Positions 18,469 through 27,082 are shown, counted from the first letter of the stretch. The stretch is 64,000 nucleotides of DNA from Cellulomonas uda (GCF_006538705.1 NZ_BJLP01000011.1:1-64000), one strand, 5' to 3'. Program-made: numbers and translations. The notes: generated by a model from the sequence alone, not told the origin.

Positions 18469-18486
18469 TGTTTAGTGGTCTAAACA
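18469..18486. promoter_or_regulatory. palindromic candidate operator between divergent genes
   Basis: TGTTTAG-TGGT-CTAAACA is a perfect inverted repeat with 7-base arms, AT-rich against a GC-rich background. It sits 64 bases before the HTH fusion gene and 89 before the divergent coiled-coil gene, a natural site for autoregulation by the HTH protein. Confidence 0.5.
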
Positions 18487-18574
18487 TGACCCAGCATTGC
18501 CGACGGCGCCACCACTTCATCACTCTCGTGACATTCGCTGCGAAAGGAGCAGGCCGAGAGGAAGGAGCGAGGCG

Positions 18575-20005
18575 ATGACCAAGCACGACACGGGCGCCCG
18601 GTTCGACGAGACCGGGAGCGCGCTGATCGTCGAGAACCTGTGCATCGACGACGCAGCGGTCATCCGCGAGGCCCAGCGATGGACCACCGGGGTGCGCGGC
18701 GAGGCGGTGGCCGACACCGACGAACTCGCGGGCGCCGACGTGACCAACTTTGCGACCGAGGCACTCATGCTCGGAGCGCGTGCGCTCACTGCGACAGCGC
18801 AGACGGTCGAGACCCGAGCGCTCGAGCGCATGGTCGCCGACGTCGGAGACCGCACAACGGCTGCGTCCAACGCAGCGGCCGAGCTCACGGCACGGGCCGC
18901 GAAGGACGCGACGGACGCCATGGCGAAGGTCACCGAGCACGCCCTCAAGGCGATCGTCGACGCGGACCGCGCGACGCGTGACGAGCTCACGGCGGCCGTC
19001 GCCGCGGCGAAGGGGCAGCTCGTGGAGGAGACGCGGCGCCTGTTCGGCGGTGACAGCCCCGAGCTCCTCGAGCGGCTCCAGCCGGTACTCAGCACGTTCG
19101 GCACCCAGCTCGAGAAGCACGTGAACGACGGCGCTCGTCAGCTGCTCGAGCAGGCGGCCAAGCAGCTCGACCCCGCCGACCCGACATCGCCGATAGCTCG
19201 GCACGCGGCCGGCCTGACCGAGCAGCAGCAGCGACTCGCGGCCCGGCTCGAGGAGCAGAACGCCGAGCTGGGCAGGAAGGTCGACGAGCTCGTGTCCCAG
19301 ATCAAGGTCCAGGAGGCGCGCGCCCGCCTCGCTCAGGTGACGCCCATCAAGGGCGGGTCGTTCGAGGGCACGCTGCACACGATCCTGCATGACATCGCCG
19401 CGGGCCTGGGCGACGAGTACACCGACACGACCACCACCACGGGTGCCCTTCCCCGGAGCAAGAAGGGTGATGGGGTGCTGAGCGTCGGCGGACAGGCCAC
19501 CAAGGTGGTGCTCGAGATGACGGACTCCTCTCGCACCGCATGGAGCGACTACCTCGACGAGGCCGAGCGGAACCGCGTCGCCCAGGCGTCGCTCGGGGTC
19601 GTGCGTAGTCCGGAGCAGAACGCAGGGCTCTCGGTCCGGGTCCTCGGCCCGCGTCGGGTGGTGCTCGCGTTCGACCCCGAGGTGGACGACCCGGAGCTTC
19701 TGCGCACCGTGGTCCAGCTGCTGCGCACCGCGGCGATCACGGAGTCGATGCGGTCCGGTGGGGTCGCCGCCGAGATCGTCACCGCGCAGGAACGCATCAC
19801 GGCCGCTGTCGCGCAGCTCGAGAAGCTGGGCGACATCAAGAAGGCCGCCGCCACGATCGGCAAGCAGGTCACCGCGATCGAGGGCAGCTGCACGACCGTT
19901 GCCCAGGCCATGCGCCGACTCCTGGACGAGGCGCTCGCCGCCCTCGCGGGAACCACCAGCGACACGCCGACCGCCCAGCACGCCGACGCGGCGCACGCGG
20001 CCTGA
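18575..20005 (+). CDS. coiled-coil protein with RmuC/DUF2130-like C-terminal region
   Basis: The 476-aa product is helical and Ala/Glu-rich to about residue 270, with long runs fit for a coiled coil. It then has GGSFEGTLHTILHDIAAGLG, and KKGDGVLSV followed by KVVLEMTDSS. That layout (a helix, an Asp, then a strand ending in Glu) recalls the restriction-nuclease-like core of RmuC and DUF2130 proteins. The usual E-x-K lysine is not present (E-M-T), so nuclease activity is doubtful. ATG 18575 has AAGGAG eight bases upstream; the upstream in-frame ATG has none. The gene is divergent from the restriction operon and shares its regulatory region. I cannot assign a firm role. Confidence 0.82.
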   Translation: MTKHDTGARFDETGSALIVENLCIDDAAVIREAQRWTTGVRGEAVADTDELAGADVTNFATEALMLGARALTATAQTVETRALERMVADVGDRTTAASNAAAELTARAAKDATDAMAKVTEHALKAIVDADRATRDELTAAVAAAKGQLVEETRRLFGGDSPELLERLQPVLSTFGTQLEKHVNDGARQLLEQAAKQLDPADPTSPIARHAAGLTEQQQRLAARLEEQNAELGRKVDELVSQIKVQEARARLAQVTPIKGGSFEGTLHTILHDIAAGLGDEYTDTTTTTGALPRSKKGDGVLSVGGQATKVVLEMTDSSRTAWSDYLDEAERNRVAQASLGVVRSPEQNAGLSVRVLGPRRVVLAFDPEVDDPELLRTVVQLLRTAAITESMRSGGVAAEIVTAQERITAAVAQLEKLGDIKKAAATIGKQVTAIEGSCTTVAQAMRRLLDEALAALAGTTSDTPTAQHADAAHAA

Positions 20006-20012
20006 GGAGGAT

Positions 20013-20033
20013 GGGGGTGTACGTCACACCCTC
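20013..20033 (+). terminator. candidate terminator hairpin after the coiled-coil gene
   Basis: GGGTGT and ACACCC (20015-20020 and 20026-20031) face each other across five bases, and the stem extends by two further pairs including one G-U. It lies ten bases after the stop. There is no U-tract, which is common in high-GC actinobacteria. Confidence 0.45.
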
Positions 20034-20303
20034 ACCGCACGAGGGGCATTCGGGAGCTGCCCTCGGCTGCTGCGAGCGCCGCTACCCCGGATCGGTAGTC
20101 GGTAGCGACCCCAGGGACCTCCCAAGTGGCGGTCGACGATGACGCGCGCGCTCCCTGGCCGCAGCTAGCTGAAGCGGCTCGCCGCTTGCTTGAGGATCGA
20201 CGTCGCGACCGATCAGGATCGCGTGCCTCGTCGACCGGAGTTCACGGACCGAGAGCGACATTCGGCGCGTCCCGCCTCTGAGGTCGGATGGCGCACTGGT
20301 GCT
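20034..20303. other. gene-free stretch at the right edge of the island
   Basis: I see no convincing gene, repeat or integrase remnant here. Open frames on the minus strand that run into the tRNA give the nonsense translation typical of tRNA-flanking ORFs. The stretch lies downstream of the tRNA-Leu 3' end, where integrated elements often insert, but I found no copy of the tRNA 3' end near the left border. Confidence 0.6.
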
Positions 20304-20355
20304 GACGACGAACGCCCCTGATCTGCGTCTCCGCAAACCAGGGGCGTTCGTCGTC
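20304..20355 (-). terminator. strong hairpin terminator downstream of tRNA-Leu
   Basis: A perfect 17-base inverted repeat (20304-20320 with 20339-20355, extendable by a G-U pair) encloses an 18-base loop. It begins 15 bases after the tRNA 3' end in the direction of its transcription. It could also block read-through from the plus strand. Confidence 0.8.
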
Positions 20356-20369
20356 GCTGTCTCAACGAG

Positions 20370-20452
20370 TGTCCGGAGGGGGACTTGAACCCCCACGCCC
20401 TTTCGGGCACTAGCACCTCAAGCTAGCGCGTCTGCCATTCCGCCACCCGGAC
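20370..20452 (-). tRNA. tRNA-Leu (anticodon GAG)
   Basis: Read on the minus strand, the acceptor arms GTCCGGG and TCCGGAC pair over seven bases with discriminator A at 20370. The anticodon stem CTAGC/GCTAG holds the loop TTGAGGT, giving anticodon GAG. A long variable arm (GTGCCCGAAAGGGCGT region) and the T arm GGGGGTTCAAGTCCCCC complete a class II tRNA. CCA is not encoded. Confidence 0.96.
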
Positions 20453-20498
20453 AGGTGGTCACTGCGGGATCCCGGAGGAGCCCCGCGGTGCGGCAGAA

Positions 20499-20504
20499 AA
20501 CATA
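20499..20504 (-). promoter_or_regulatory. candidate -10 box (TATGTT) for tRNA-Leu
   Basis: On the minus strand TATGTT lies 46 bases before the tRNA 5' end in an unusually AT-rich patch. A -35 element could not be assigned with confidence. Confidence 0.35.
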
Positions 20505-20637
20505 GCACGGTGCGTCGCCGGGACACGCATCGGCCCCGAGGGGCAGACTCGTCAGCACAGGACGAGAGACGACGACACAGCACGAACCGGGCGGCGCCCC
20601 TGACAGGCGGCCCGACGTGCGCGAGGAGGGGTGCCGG

Positions 20638-21849
20638 ATGGCGGAGCCGGGCGTCGGGTTGCAGGGCGCTCGTCCCGCTCGACGGGTCGCCGGGTCGCCC
20701 CGCCGGACCCCCCCTCCGCTCGAGCCGGACGCACCCCGCTGGCTGCGCTCGCTCGCGGGGGTGTCGTGGCGGCTGATCGTCGCGGTCATCGCGGTCGGGA
20801 TGGTGTTCTACGCGACGTCGCAGGTGAAGCTCCTGTTCATCGCGGTGTTCCTGGCCCTGGTGTTCACCGCGGTGCTGCGTCCGCTCGTGGAGTGGTTCAG
20901 CAAGGTCATGCCGCGGTTCCTCGCGACCGCGCTCGCGATCATCTCCGGGGTGCTCTTCTTCGCCGGTCTGCTCACGTACGTGGGGTACTCGGTGGCGAAC
21001 GAGTGGGAGGACCTGTCGAAGCAGTTCAGCGACGGCATCGACCAGATCATCGACTTCCTCGAGAGCGACACGCTGCCGTTCACGATCACGAGCGACCAGA
21101 TCGCGGGGTGGATCAGCGACGGGCAGAAGTGGCTCCAGGACCACGCCACCGAGCTCGCGGGGCAGGCGGCGTCGCGTGCCGGGTCGGTCGTCGAGGTCTT
21201 CACGGCGCTGGCGCTCGCGATCTTCTGCACGGTGTTCTTCCTGGCGCGGGGCCAGGAGATGTGGACGTGGTTCCTCAACCAGCTCCCCGCGCGGTTCCGC
21301 GAGGGCTGGATCAAGGCCGGCGGCGCGGGGTGGTACACGTTCTCCGGCTACACGCGCGGCACGGTGATCATCGCCGTGACCGACGGGATGCTCGCGTTCG
21401 TCCTCCTGCTGATCCTCGGGGTGCCGCTCGCGGCACCGCTCGCGGTGCTCGTGTTCATCGGCGCGTTCATCCCGCTCGTCGGTGCGCCCGCCGCGATGGT
21501 CATCGCGATGATCGTCGCGCTCGCGGCCAACGGGTTCTGGTCGGCGGTGTTCGTCGGCATCGGGATCGCGCTCATCGGACAGTTCGAGGGGCACGTGCTG
21601 CAGCCGCTCGTGATGGGCAAGCAGGTGTCGATCCACCCGGTCGTCGTCGCGCTCGCGGTCGCGGGCGGCACGCTCACGGCGGGGATCCTCGGCGCGGTGG
21701 TGAGCGTCCCGCTGGTCGCGGTCGCGTGGGCGGTGTTCTCCCGGCTGCGCACGCTCGACCCGCCCATGGAGGCCGACGAGGCCGACGACGAGGTGCGCCC
21801 GCAGTCCGACGTCCCGCTGGAGGTCGACGACGAGGCCGCGGCACGCTGA
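20638..21849 (+). CDS. AI-2E family transporter (PerM/YdiK-like)
   Basis: The 403-aa protein has an N-terminal pair of membrane helices beginning WRLIVAVIAVGMVFYA, a soluble stretch with SDTLPFTITSDQIAGW, and at least five further helices. The late GVPLAAPLAVLVFIGAFIPL and GQFEGHVLQPLVMGK segments are the family signature. Members export autoinducer-2-like or other small molecules or act in Na+ exchange; the substrate here is unknown. ATG 20638 has GGAGGGG upstream and is preferred over GTG 20617. The C-terminal 40 residues are acidic and cytoplasmic. Its stop lies inside a palindrome shared with the convergent kinase gene. Confidence 0.9.
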   Translation: MAEPGVGLQGARPARRVAGSPRRTPPPLEPDAPRWLRSLAGVSWRLIVAVIAVGMVFYATSQVKLLFIAVFLALVFTAVLRPLVEWFSKVMPRFLATALAIISGVLFFAGLLTYVGYSVANEWEDLSKQFSDGIDQIIDFLESDTLPFTITSDQIAGWISDGQKWLQDHATELAGQAASRAGSVVEVFTALALAIFCTVFFLARGQEMWTWFLNQLPARFREGWIKAGGAGWYTFSGYTRGTVIIAVTDGMLAFVLLLILGVPLAAPLAVLVFIGAFIPLVGAPAAMVIAMIVALAANGFWSAVFVGIGIALIGQFEGHVLQPLVMGKQVSIHPVVVALAVAGGTLTAGILGAVVSVPLVAVAWAVFSRLRTLDPPMEADEADDEVRPQSDVPLEVDDEAAAR

Positions 21850-21860
21850 GCGCGCTCAGC
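21845..21860. repeat. perfect 16-base palindrome holding both stop codons of a convergent gene pair
   Basis: GCTGAGCGCGCTCAGC is self-complementary and contains TGA of the transporter gene and, on the other strand, TGA of the kinase gene. It may act as a minimal bidirectional terminator, though its loop would be very small. Confidence 0.6.
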
Positions 21861-22611
21861 GCACCAGGGGGTCGAGCAGCCGGGCCAGGTGGGAGACGTA
21901 GTGACCGCCGAACAGCAGCGCGTGCACGCCGACGGGGTAGAGCTGGTGCAGGCCGACGCGTCGCCGCCAGCCGGGCCGTAGCGGACGCTCGTCGTCGTAC
22001 GCCGCGAGCACGTCGTCGAGGAACGGCAGGCCGAACAGCGCGAGCATCGCCAGGTCGGTCTCCCGGTGCCCGCCGTGCGCGGCGGGGTCGATGAGCGTCG
22101 CACCCTGCGCCGTCCACATGACGTTGCCCGCCCACAGGTCGCCGTGCAGCCGCGCGGGAGGCTCGCCGTCGTCCCAGCGGCCCGCCTCCGCGCGGTCGGC
22201 GACGCGCAGCAGGTCGTCCAGCACCTCGTCGGGCGCGAACCCGACGAGGTCGCGCGCGAGCGGACGCAGGCGGGCGTGCGCGAGGTGCTCGCCCCAGTGC
22301 TCGGCGGCCCCCGCCGGCATGGTCAGCGGCGCCTCGAGCGGACCGAACCACGTGTCGCCCGTCCACCCGTCGGGCGGGACCCCGAACGCGTCCGCGCCCG
22401 CGGCGTGCGTGCGCGCGAGCGAGCGCCCCAGGTCCACCGCGGCGGCGCGCGTCGGTGGCACAGCGGCGAGCTGCTCGAGGTCGAGGTGCTCGTCGCCGAC
22501 GTCCAGCACGCGCACCACGCGCGCCCCGCCGGCGGCGCGCAGCCACTCGAGGCCCGCTGCCTCGCAGCGGAAGAAGCCGGGCGGTGCGCCGGCGCGTGTC
22601 TTGCGGAACAC
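21856..22611 (-). CDS. fructosamine kinase family protein
   Basis: The 251-aa protein begins VFRKTRAGAPPGFFRCEAAG, typical of bacterial fructosamine kinase relatives. It carries the kinase catalytic loop LHGDLWAGNV near residue 165 and the metal-binding Asp in LIDPAAHGGHRETDLAML. Family members phosphorylate protein-bound ketoamines so that they can be removed; some act on small aminoglycoside-like substrates. GTG 22611 follows AGAGGA and gives the family's usual N-terminus. It is convergent with the AI-2E gene and divergent from ald, with about 110 bases between the starts. Confidence 0.88.
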   Translation of the reverse strand: MFRKTRAGAPPGFFRCEAAGLEWLRAAGGARVVRVLDVGDEHLDLEQLAAVPPTRAAAVDLGRSLARTHAAGADAFGVPPDGWTGDTWFGPLEAPLTMPAGAAEHWGEHLAHARLRPLARDLVGFAPDEVLDDLLRVADRAEAGRWDDGEPPARLHGDLWAGNVMWTAQGATLIDPAAHGGHRETDLAMLALFGLPFLDDVLAAYDDERPLRPGWRRRVGLHQLYPVGVHALLFGGHYVSHLARLLDPLVR

Positions 22612-22722
22612 GTCGCCGATCCTCTCGCGTCTGCGGCCCGCGCGGCGGATGCTGGGACCGGCAGGTCCGCGACCCGGCCCTCGCCACCGCCCCGGGCACC
22701 ACCCTCGCCTGAAGGAGCCGAC

Positions 22723-23838
22723 ATGATCGTCGCCGTCCCCACCGAGACCAAGAACCGCGAGTACCGCGTGGCGCTGACGCCCGCGGGCGTGCACCACCTC
22801 GTGACTGACGGGCACCGGGTCCTCGTGCAGTCCGGCGCCGGCGTGGGCTCCGCGATCGGCGACGACGAGTACCGCGCCGCCGGTGCGGACGTCGTCGGCG
22901 ACGCCGCGACGGTGTGGGGCGAGGCGGACCTCGTCTGCAAGGTCAAGGAGCCGACGCCGGCCGAGCTCGCGTACCTGCGCGAGGACCTCGTGCTGTTCAC
23001 CTACCTGCACCTGGCCGCCGACCGCCCCGCGACCGACGCGCTGCTCGCCGCGGGCACGACGGCGATCGCGTACGAGACCGTCCAGCTGCCCGACGGGTCG
23101 CTGCCGCTGCTGGCCCCCATGAGCGAGGTCGCCGGCCGGCTCGCGGCGCAGGTCGGCGCGTACCACCTCATGCGCAACGAGGGCGGGGCCGGTGTGCTGC
23201 TCGGCGGCGTGCCCGGGGTCGGCCCGGCGCGCGTCGTCGTGCTCGGCGGCGGGACCGTCGGGTGGCACGCGGCGCAGATCGCGCTCGGCATGCGTGCCGA
23301 CGTCACCGTGCTGGACCTGTCCATGCCGCGGCTGCGGGAGATCGACGCCGCGAGCGCCGGCCGCATCCGCACCCTCGCGTCGAACCGGTGGACGCTCGAG
23401 CGCGAGGTCGCCGACGCCGACCTCGTCATCGGTGCGGTGCTGGTGCCCGGGGCGCGCGCGCCCCGCCTCGTACCCGACGAGCTCGTGGCACGCATGCGCC
23501 CCGGCTCGGTGCTCGTCGACGTCGCGGTGGACCAGGGCGGGTGCTTCGAGTCCACGCACCCGACGACGCACGACGACCCGACCTACCTCGTCGAGGGCTG
23601 CGTGTTCTACTGCGTCGCCAACATGCCCGGTGCGGTGCCCGTGACCTCGACGCGCGCCCTGACCAACGTCACCCTGCCGTACGTGCACGCGCTCGCGTCA
23701 CGCGGTTGGCGCGCCGCGGTGGCCGACGACGCCGCGCTCGCCAGCGGGCTCACGACGCACGGCGGGCATCTCGTCAACGCCGCGGTCGCCGCCGCGCACG
23801 GGTACCCCTCGGTCTCGGTCGCCGACGCGCTCGCCTGA
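22723..23838 (+). CDS. ald: alanine dehydrogenase
   Basis: The 371-aa enzyme shows [20 protein letters not shown] at its N-terminus with the pyruvate-binding Arg, KVKEPTPAE with the catalytic Lys near residue 74, and [20 protein letters not shown] as the NAD-binding loop. It ends with the [17 protein letters not shown] segment found in Ald. It converts L-alanine and NAD+ to pyruvate, ammonia and NADH. ATG 22723 follows GAAGGAG at seven bases. It is monocistronic, in front of the dehydrogenase-like gene at 23898. Confidence 0.95.
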   Translation: MIVAVPTETKNREYRVALTPAGVHHLVTDGHRVLVQSGAGVGSAIGDDEYRAAGADVVGDAATVWGEADLVCKVKEPTPAELAYLREDLVLFTYLHLAADRPATDALLAAGTTAIAYETVQLPDGSLPLLAPMSEVAGRLAAQVGAYHLMRNEGGAGVLLGGVPGVGPARVVVLGGGTVGWHAAQIALGMRADVTVLDLSMPRLREIDAASAGRIRTLASNRWTLEREVADADLVIGAVLVPGARAPRLVPDELVARMRPGSVLVDVAVDQGGCFESTHPTTHDDPTYLVEGCVFYCVANMPGAVPVTSTRALTNVTLPYVHALASRGWRAAVADDAALASGLTTHGGHLVNAAVAAAHGYPSVSVADALA

Positions 23839-23885
23839 GCCTCGTCGCCGGGCGGTGCCGTCACGTGCGCGCAACGAACGGCGCC

Positions 23886-23891
23886 TAGTCT
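23886..23891 (+). promoter_or_regulatory. -10 box (TAGTCT) of the MDH-like gene, leaderless
   Basis: TAGTCT ends six bases before ATG 23898, so transcription would start at the start codon itself. Confidence 0.6.
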
Positions 23892-23897
23892 CACGCC

Positions 23898-24992
23898 ATG
23901 GACGTGGCGGTGGTGGGTGCGACGGGCGACGTCGGGCGGCAGATCTGCACGCAGCTCGTCGAGCGGCGGGTCCTGCCGCCCACCTCGCGGCTCCAGCTGG
24001 TCGGACGGCCCGACGGGCGCTCGTCGCGCGCCACGTACGGCCTCGCAGCGGACCTCGTCGACGCCTACGACGAGCACGCGCCGCTGCTCGACGTCGCGCT
24101 CGACCCCGCGGACGTCGTCGCCGACGTCGTGGTCGTCGCGGCCGGTCGCACCGCGGGCACCCGGCCCGGCGAGTCGGTCGACCGGCACGCGCTCGCCGCC
24201 GACAACGCGCAGGTGTTCGCCACCTACGCCGACGCGCTCGCCCGGCACGGCTCGGGCCGCGAGGTCGTCGTGGTGGTCTCCAACCCCGTCGAGCTGGGGG
24301 TCGCGCTGCTCGGGGACGCGTTGGGCCGGCACCGCGTCATCGGCATGGGCGCGTGGCTCGACACGCTGCGGTTCCGCCGCGAGGTCGCCGCGTCGATCGG
24401 TGTGCGGCGGCACCGGGTCGGCGGGTTCGCGGTCGGCCAGCACGGCGACGACCTCGTCCCGCTGTGGTCGACCGTGCGGATCGCGGGCCTCGACGTCGCC
24501 GAACGTCGCGCCGAGGTCGCCCGCGTGCGGGGACCACGCACGCTCGCGACCTACGCCGACGAGATCGGCGCCGCCAAGCGTGCGCTGAGCACCGCCGCCG
24601 TGCAGGACCTCGCGGAGGCGTTCCGGCTGGTCGACACGTGGCCGCCCGACGTGCGGCTCGCCGCGCGCCCTTGGATGACGCAGCAGAGCGGTGCGAAGAC
24701 CGCGGCCGGCACCGCGAGCGCGACCATCGACCTCGTCGAGACCGTCCTGGACGGGCGCGACACCGTGGTCGCGGGGCAGGTGCTGCTCGACGGTGAGGTC
24801 ACGCTCGCGGGCGCGCACGTGCACGGGGTGCTCGGTGTGCCCGTGGTGCTCGGCCCCGAGGGGTGGACGCAGGTGCTGCTGCCCGCGCTCGCGGACGACG
24901 AGCACGAGCGGCTCGCGGCGGTTGCGCGGCGGATCACGGCGGCTGTGGCGCCGTGGACCGAGCGGGGTTCGGACGAGGAGGTCACGCGATGA
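23898..24992 (+). CDS. lactate/malate dehydrogenase family protein
   Basis: The 364-aa protein opens with a Rossmann loop VVGATGDVGRQI and has WLDTLRFRRE (catalytic Asp and substrate Arg) near residue 155 and GQHGDDLVPLWS (proton-relay His) near 180, as in malate and lactate dehydrogenases. The substrate-specificity loop (AGRTAGTRPGES) differs from typical MDH and LDH, so the substrate is open. It overlaps the following ACT gene by four bases. Since a separate NAD-dependent enzyme (ald) lies just upstream, it may belong to amino- or hydroxy-acid metabolism rather than the TCA cycle. Confidence 0.85.
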   Translation: MDVAVVGATGDVGRQICTQLVERRVLPPTSRLQLVGRPDGRSSRATYGLAADLVDAYDEHAPLLDVALDPADVVADVVVVAAGRTAGTRPGESVDRHALAADNAQVFATYADALARHGSGREVVVVVSNPVELGVALLGDALGRHRVIGMGAWLDTLRFRREVAASIGVRRHRVGGFAVGQHGDDLVPLWSTVRIAGLDVAERRAEVARVRGPRTLATYADEIGAAKRALSTAAVQDLAEAFRLVDTWPPDVRLAARPWMTQQSGAKTAAGTASATIDLVETVLDGRDTVVAGQVLLDGEVTLAGAHVHGVLGVPVVLGPEGWTQVLLPALADDEHERLAAVARRITAAVAPWTERGSDEEVTR

Positions 24993-25468
24993 GCCAGGAC
25001 CAGGACGTGCACGACGACCGCTGGGTCGTGTTCGTGCGGGGCGCGAACCGGCCCGGCATGGTCGCGGCCGTGACGGCGGTGTTCGCGACGCGCGGGATCA
25101 GCTTCGACGCTCTCGCCACGAGCGACCCGGGGCCGAGCGACGGTCTGGTGACGGTGACGTTCCGCACGACCGAGCGTCGCCAGCACGAGCTCGTGCGTGC
25201 CGTCGAGCGCCTCGCGGCCGTCTCGGGCGTCGTCGTGCGCCGGGCCGAGGACCTGGGCGTGCGGGCCGCCGCGGTCTGCCACCTGCCGCGCGAGGTGGCG
25301 TTCCGGCCGCCGCCGCACGCCGCGGTGAGCTGGTCGGGGGAGTCGCAGCTCGGCCAGCCCGTGCTCGTGGAGGGGCCGCTCGTCGACGTCGAGCACGTCG
25401 TCGCGGCAGCGCAGCGGGCCGGCGCGCTCTCGACCGCGATCGTCATCGAGCCGCCGTCGGCCGTGTGA
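24989..25468 (+). CDS. ACT-domain protein coupled to the MDH-like gene
   Basis: The 159-aa protein has an ACT-like ligand-binding fold in residues 10-85 (VVFVRGANRPGMVAAVTAVF, the usual start of ACT domains). A second half with VLVEGPLVDVEHVVAAAQRA may be another small alpha/beta unit. The ATG overlaps the dehydrogenase stop (ATGA). ACT domains bind amino acids and regulate enzymes, so it may control its neighbour. No catalytic motif is seen. The gene ends at a convergent terminator. Confidence 0.82.
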   Translation: MSQDQDVHDDRWVVFVRGANRPGMVAAVTAVFATRGISFDALATSDPGPSDGLVTVTFRTTERRQHELVRAVERLAAVSGVVVRRAEDLGVRAAAVCHLPREVAFRPPPHAAVSWSGESQLGQPVLVEGPLVDVEHVVAAAQRAGALSTAIVIEPPSAV

Positions 25469-25473
25469 CCCGC

Positions 25474-25510
25474 CTCGGGCGGGGCCGGACCGCGTCCGAC
25501 CCCGCCCGAG
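25474..25510. terminator. bidirectional hairpin terminator
   Basis: Arms of 16 bases (25474-25489 and 25495-25510) pair with one mismatch around a five-base loop, between the convergent ACT and M28 genes. Confidence 0.75.
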
Positions 25511-25534
25511 CCCCGCCCGAGCCCAAGCAGTGCG

Positions 25535-27082
25535 TCAGGACGCGCGCTCGAGCGTCCGGTGCTCCCCGGCCGGGTGGTGCCCGTGGCGCTTGCCGGGCTT
25601 GCCCGGACCGTGGTGACCGGGCTTGCCCGGGCCCTTCACCCCGTTGATCGCGGACGTGTCCTGCGCGAGGCTCGCGGTCGCGTACGCGACCGCCGGCGCC
25701 ATGATCCCGATGGCCGCACGACTCACGTTCGACAGGTCGTCGTCGGCCGTGTGGTAGTTCGGGTCGTGGCGGATCCCGGCGGTGCCGCCGAACAGCGCGG
25801 CCTCCGCGTCCGTCTTGATGTCGTCGGCACCCGTGAAGAGCCCGGACGCGGGCACGCCGTTGACGATGAACGCCTGGTAGTCCGAGCGCCCGGAGAACTC
25901 GGTGTCGACCCACGGCTGCCCGATGCCGTCGAAGTAGCCGGTCAGCACCGCCTCGGTCTGCGCGGAGCCTTCCGGGACGTCGACCGGGGCCGGGTAGGTC
26001 GACTCGTCGGCGTCGTAGACGCCGACGACGTAGTTCGGCGAGCCGACCATGTCGAAGTTCAGGTACGTCGCGATGCGGTCGAGCTCGCCCGGCTTCGTCG
26101 CGAGCTCGTCGACGTACGCCGTCGACCCGATCAGCCCGAGCTCCTCGGCGCCCCACCACGCGAAGCGGACCGTGTTGTGGTGCTTCTTCTGCTTGGCGAG
26201 CTGCACCGCGACCTCGAGGAGCACAGCCGACCCGGAGCCGTTGTCGTTGATGCCCGGCCCCTCCTCGACGCCGTCGAGGTGCGCGCCGAGCATCACGACG
26301 TTGTCGTCGCGACCCGTCCTGGTCTCCGCGAGGACGTTGAAGCTCGTTCGCTCCTCCTCGTGGAACCGCGTGTCGAGCGTGAGCATCACGTCGCCCTCGG
26401 TGACCGCCGCGACGACCGCGAGACCGTCCGCCATGCCCATGCCCGCGACGGGGATCTGCACCAGACCCTCCTCACCGAGCGTGCCGAAGAGCATCTCCTC
26501 GACGTTGTTGTAGACGACCAGGCCGACCGCGCCGGCGGCCTGTGCGGTGACGGCCTTCTGGGCGAACGGGCAGCTGCCGCGGCTGACGACCGCGATCGCG
26601 CCGACGGTCGCGACGTCGCCCCATGCCTCGGGCGTGCACCCGGTCGGGTCGACGGGCACCGCCGCACGCGCGCGCACGCCGCCGTCGGGGCTGTTCGGGG
26701 CGTACTGCATCTGGTCGACCTCGTAGGTCCCGCCCGGCTCGAGCGTGAGGCTCGCGGCGTCGACGACCTCGAGGCCGAACGTGAACGGGTCCCGGTGCGT
26801 GCGGTAGCCCGCGCGCTGCAGCGTGCGCTCGACGTACCGCGCGCTCGCCTCGTAGCCGTCGGTGAGCGCCGCCCGGTTGCCGTCGTGGCGGTCGGCGATG
26901 CGCTGGAGCTCCTGGAGGTGCCGCCACACCCCGCGGGTCGTGACCTGCTGCGCGAACCGGTCGGGGTCCAGCCGGTGACCGCCGCGGTCGTGCGCGGAGG
27001 CCGGTGGTGCGAGAAGTGCGCTCGTGCCGACCACGAGCGCGACCAGGGTGCCCGCGAGGGCTGAGGTACGTCGTCCTGCCAC
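25535..27082 (-). CDS. secreted M28 family zinc aminopeptidase with PA domain
   Basis: The 515-aa precursor starts with a signal peptide (ALAGTLVALVVGTSALLA, then ASA before HD). A PA insert around residues 150-250 contains GSCPFAQKAVTAQAAGAVGL. The M28 catalytic part follows with zinc ligands in GAHLDGV, GINDNGSGSA, AWWGAEELGL, NFDMVG and HDPNYHT. This layout matches Streptomyces-type aminopeptidases that trim peptides outside the cell. The tail after residue 480 is Gly/Pro/His/Lys-rich. GTG 27082 follows AAGGGA and gives the proper signal peptide; the longer frame adds an unsupported extension. Confidence 0.92.
   Translation of the reverse strand: MAGRRTSALAGTLVALVVGTSALLAPPASAHDRGGHRLDPDRFAQQVTTRGVWRHLQELQRIADRHDGNRAALTDGYEASARYVERTLQRAGYRTHRDPFTFGLEVVDAASLTLEPGGTYEVDQMQYAPNSPDGGVRARAAVPVDPTGCTPEAWGDVATVGAIAVVSRGSCPFAQKAVTAQAAGAVGLVVYNNVEEMLFGTLGEEGLVQIPVAGMGMADGLAVVAAVTEGDVMLTLDTRFHEEERTSFNVLAETRTGRDDNVVMLGAHLDGVEEGPGINDNGSGSAVLLEVAVQLAKQKKHHNTVRFAWWGAEELGLIGSTAYVDELATKPGELDRIATYLNFDMVGSPNYVVGVYDADESTYPAPVDVPEGSAQTEAVLTGYFDGIGQPWVDTEFSGRSDYQAFIVNGVPASGLFTGADDIKTDAEAALFGGTAGIRHDPNYHTADDDLSNVSRAAIGIMAPAVAYATASLAQDTSAINGVKGPGKPGHHGPGKPGKRHGHHPAGEHRTLERAS

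Noticed and set aside
2584-20005. Prophage or transposon carrying the island
   Set aside because: No integrase, transposase, capsid or insertion-sequence ends could be identified.
20082-20416. Minus-strand open frames of 67 and 104 residues running from beyond the tRNA
   Set aside because: They translate the tRNA-Leu gene and its terminator, giving the RAWGFKSPSG-type nonsense known from tRNA-overlapping frames.
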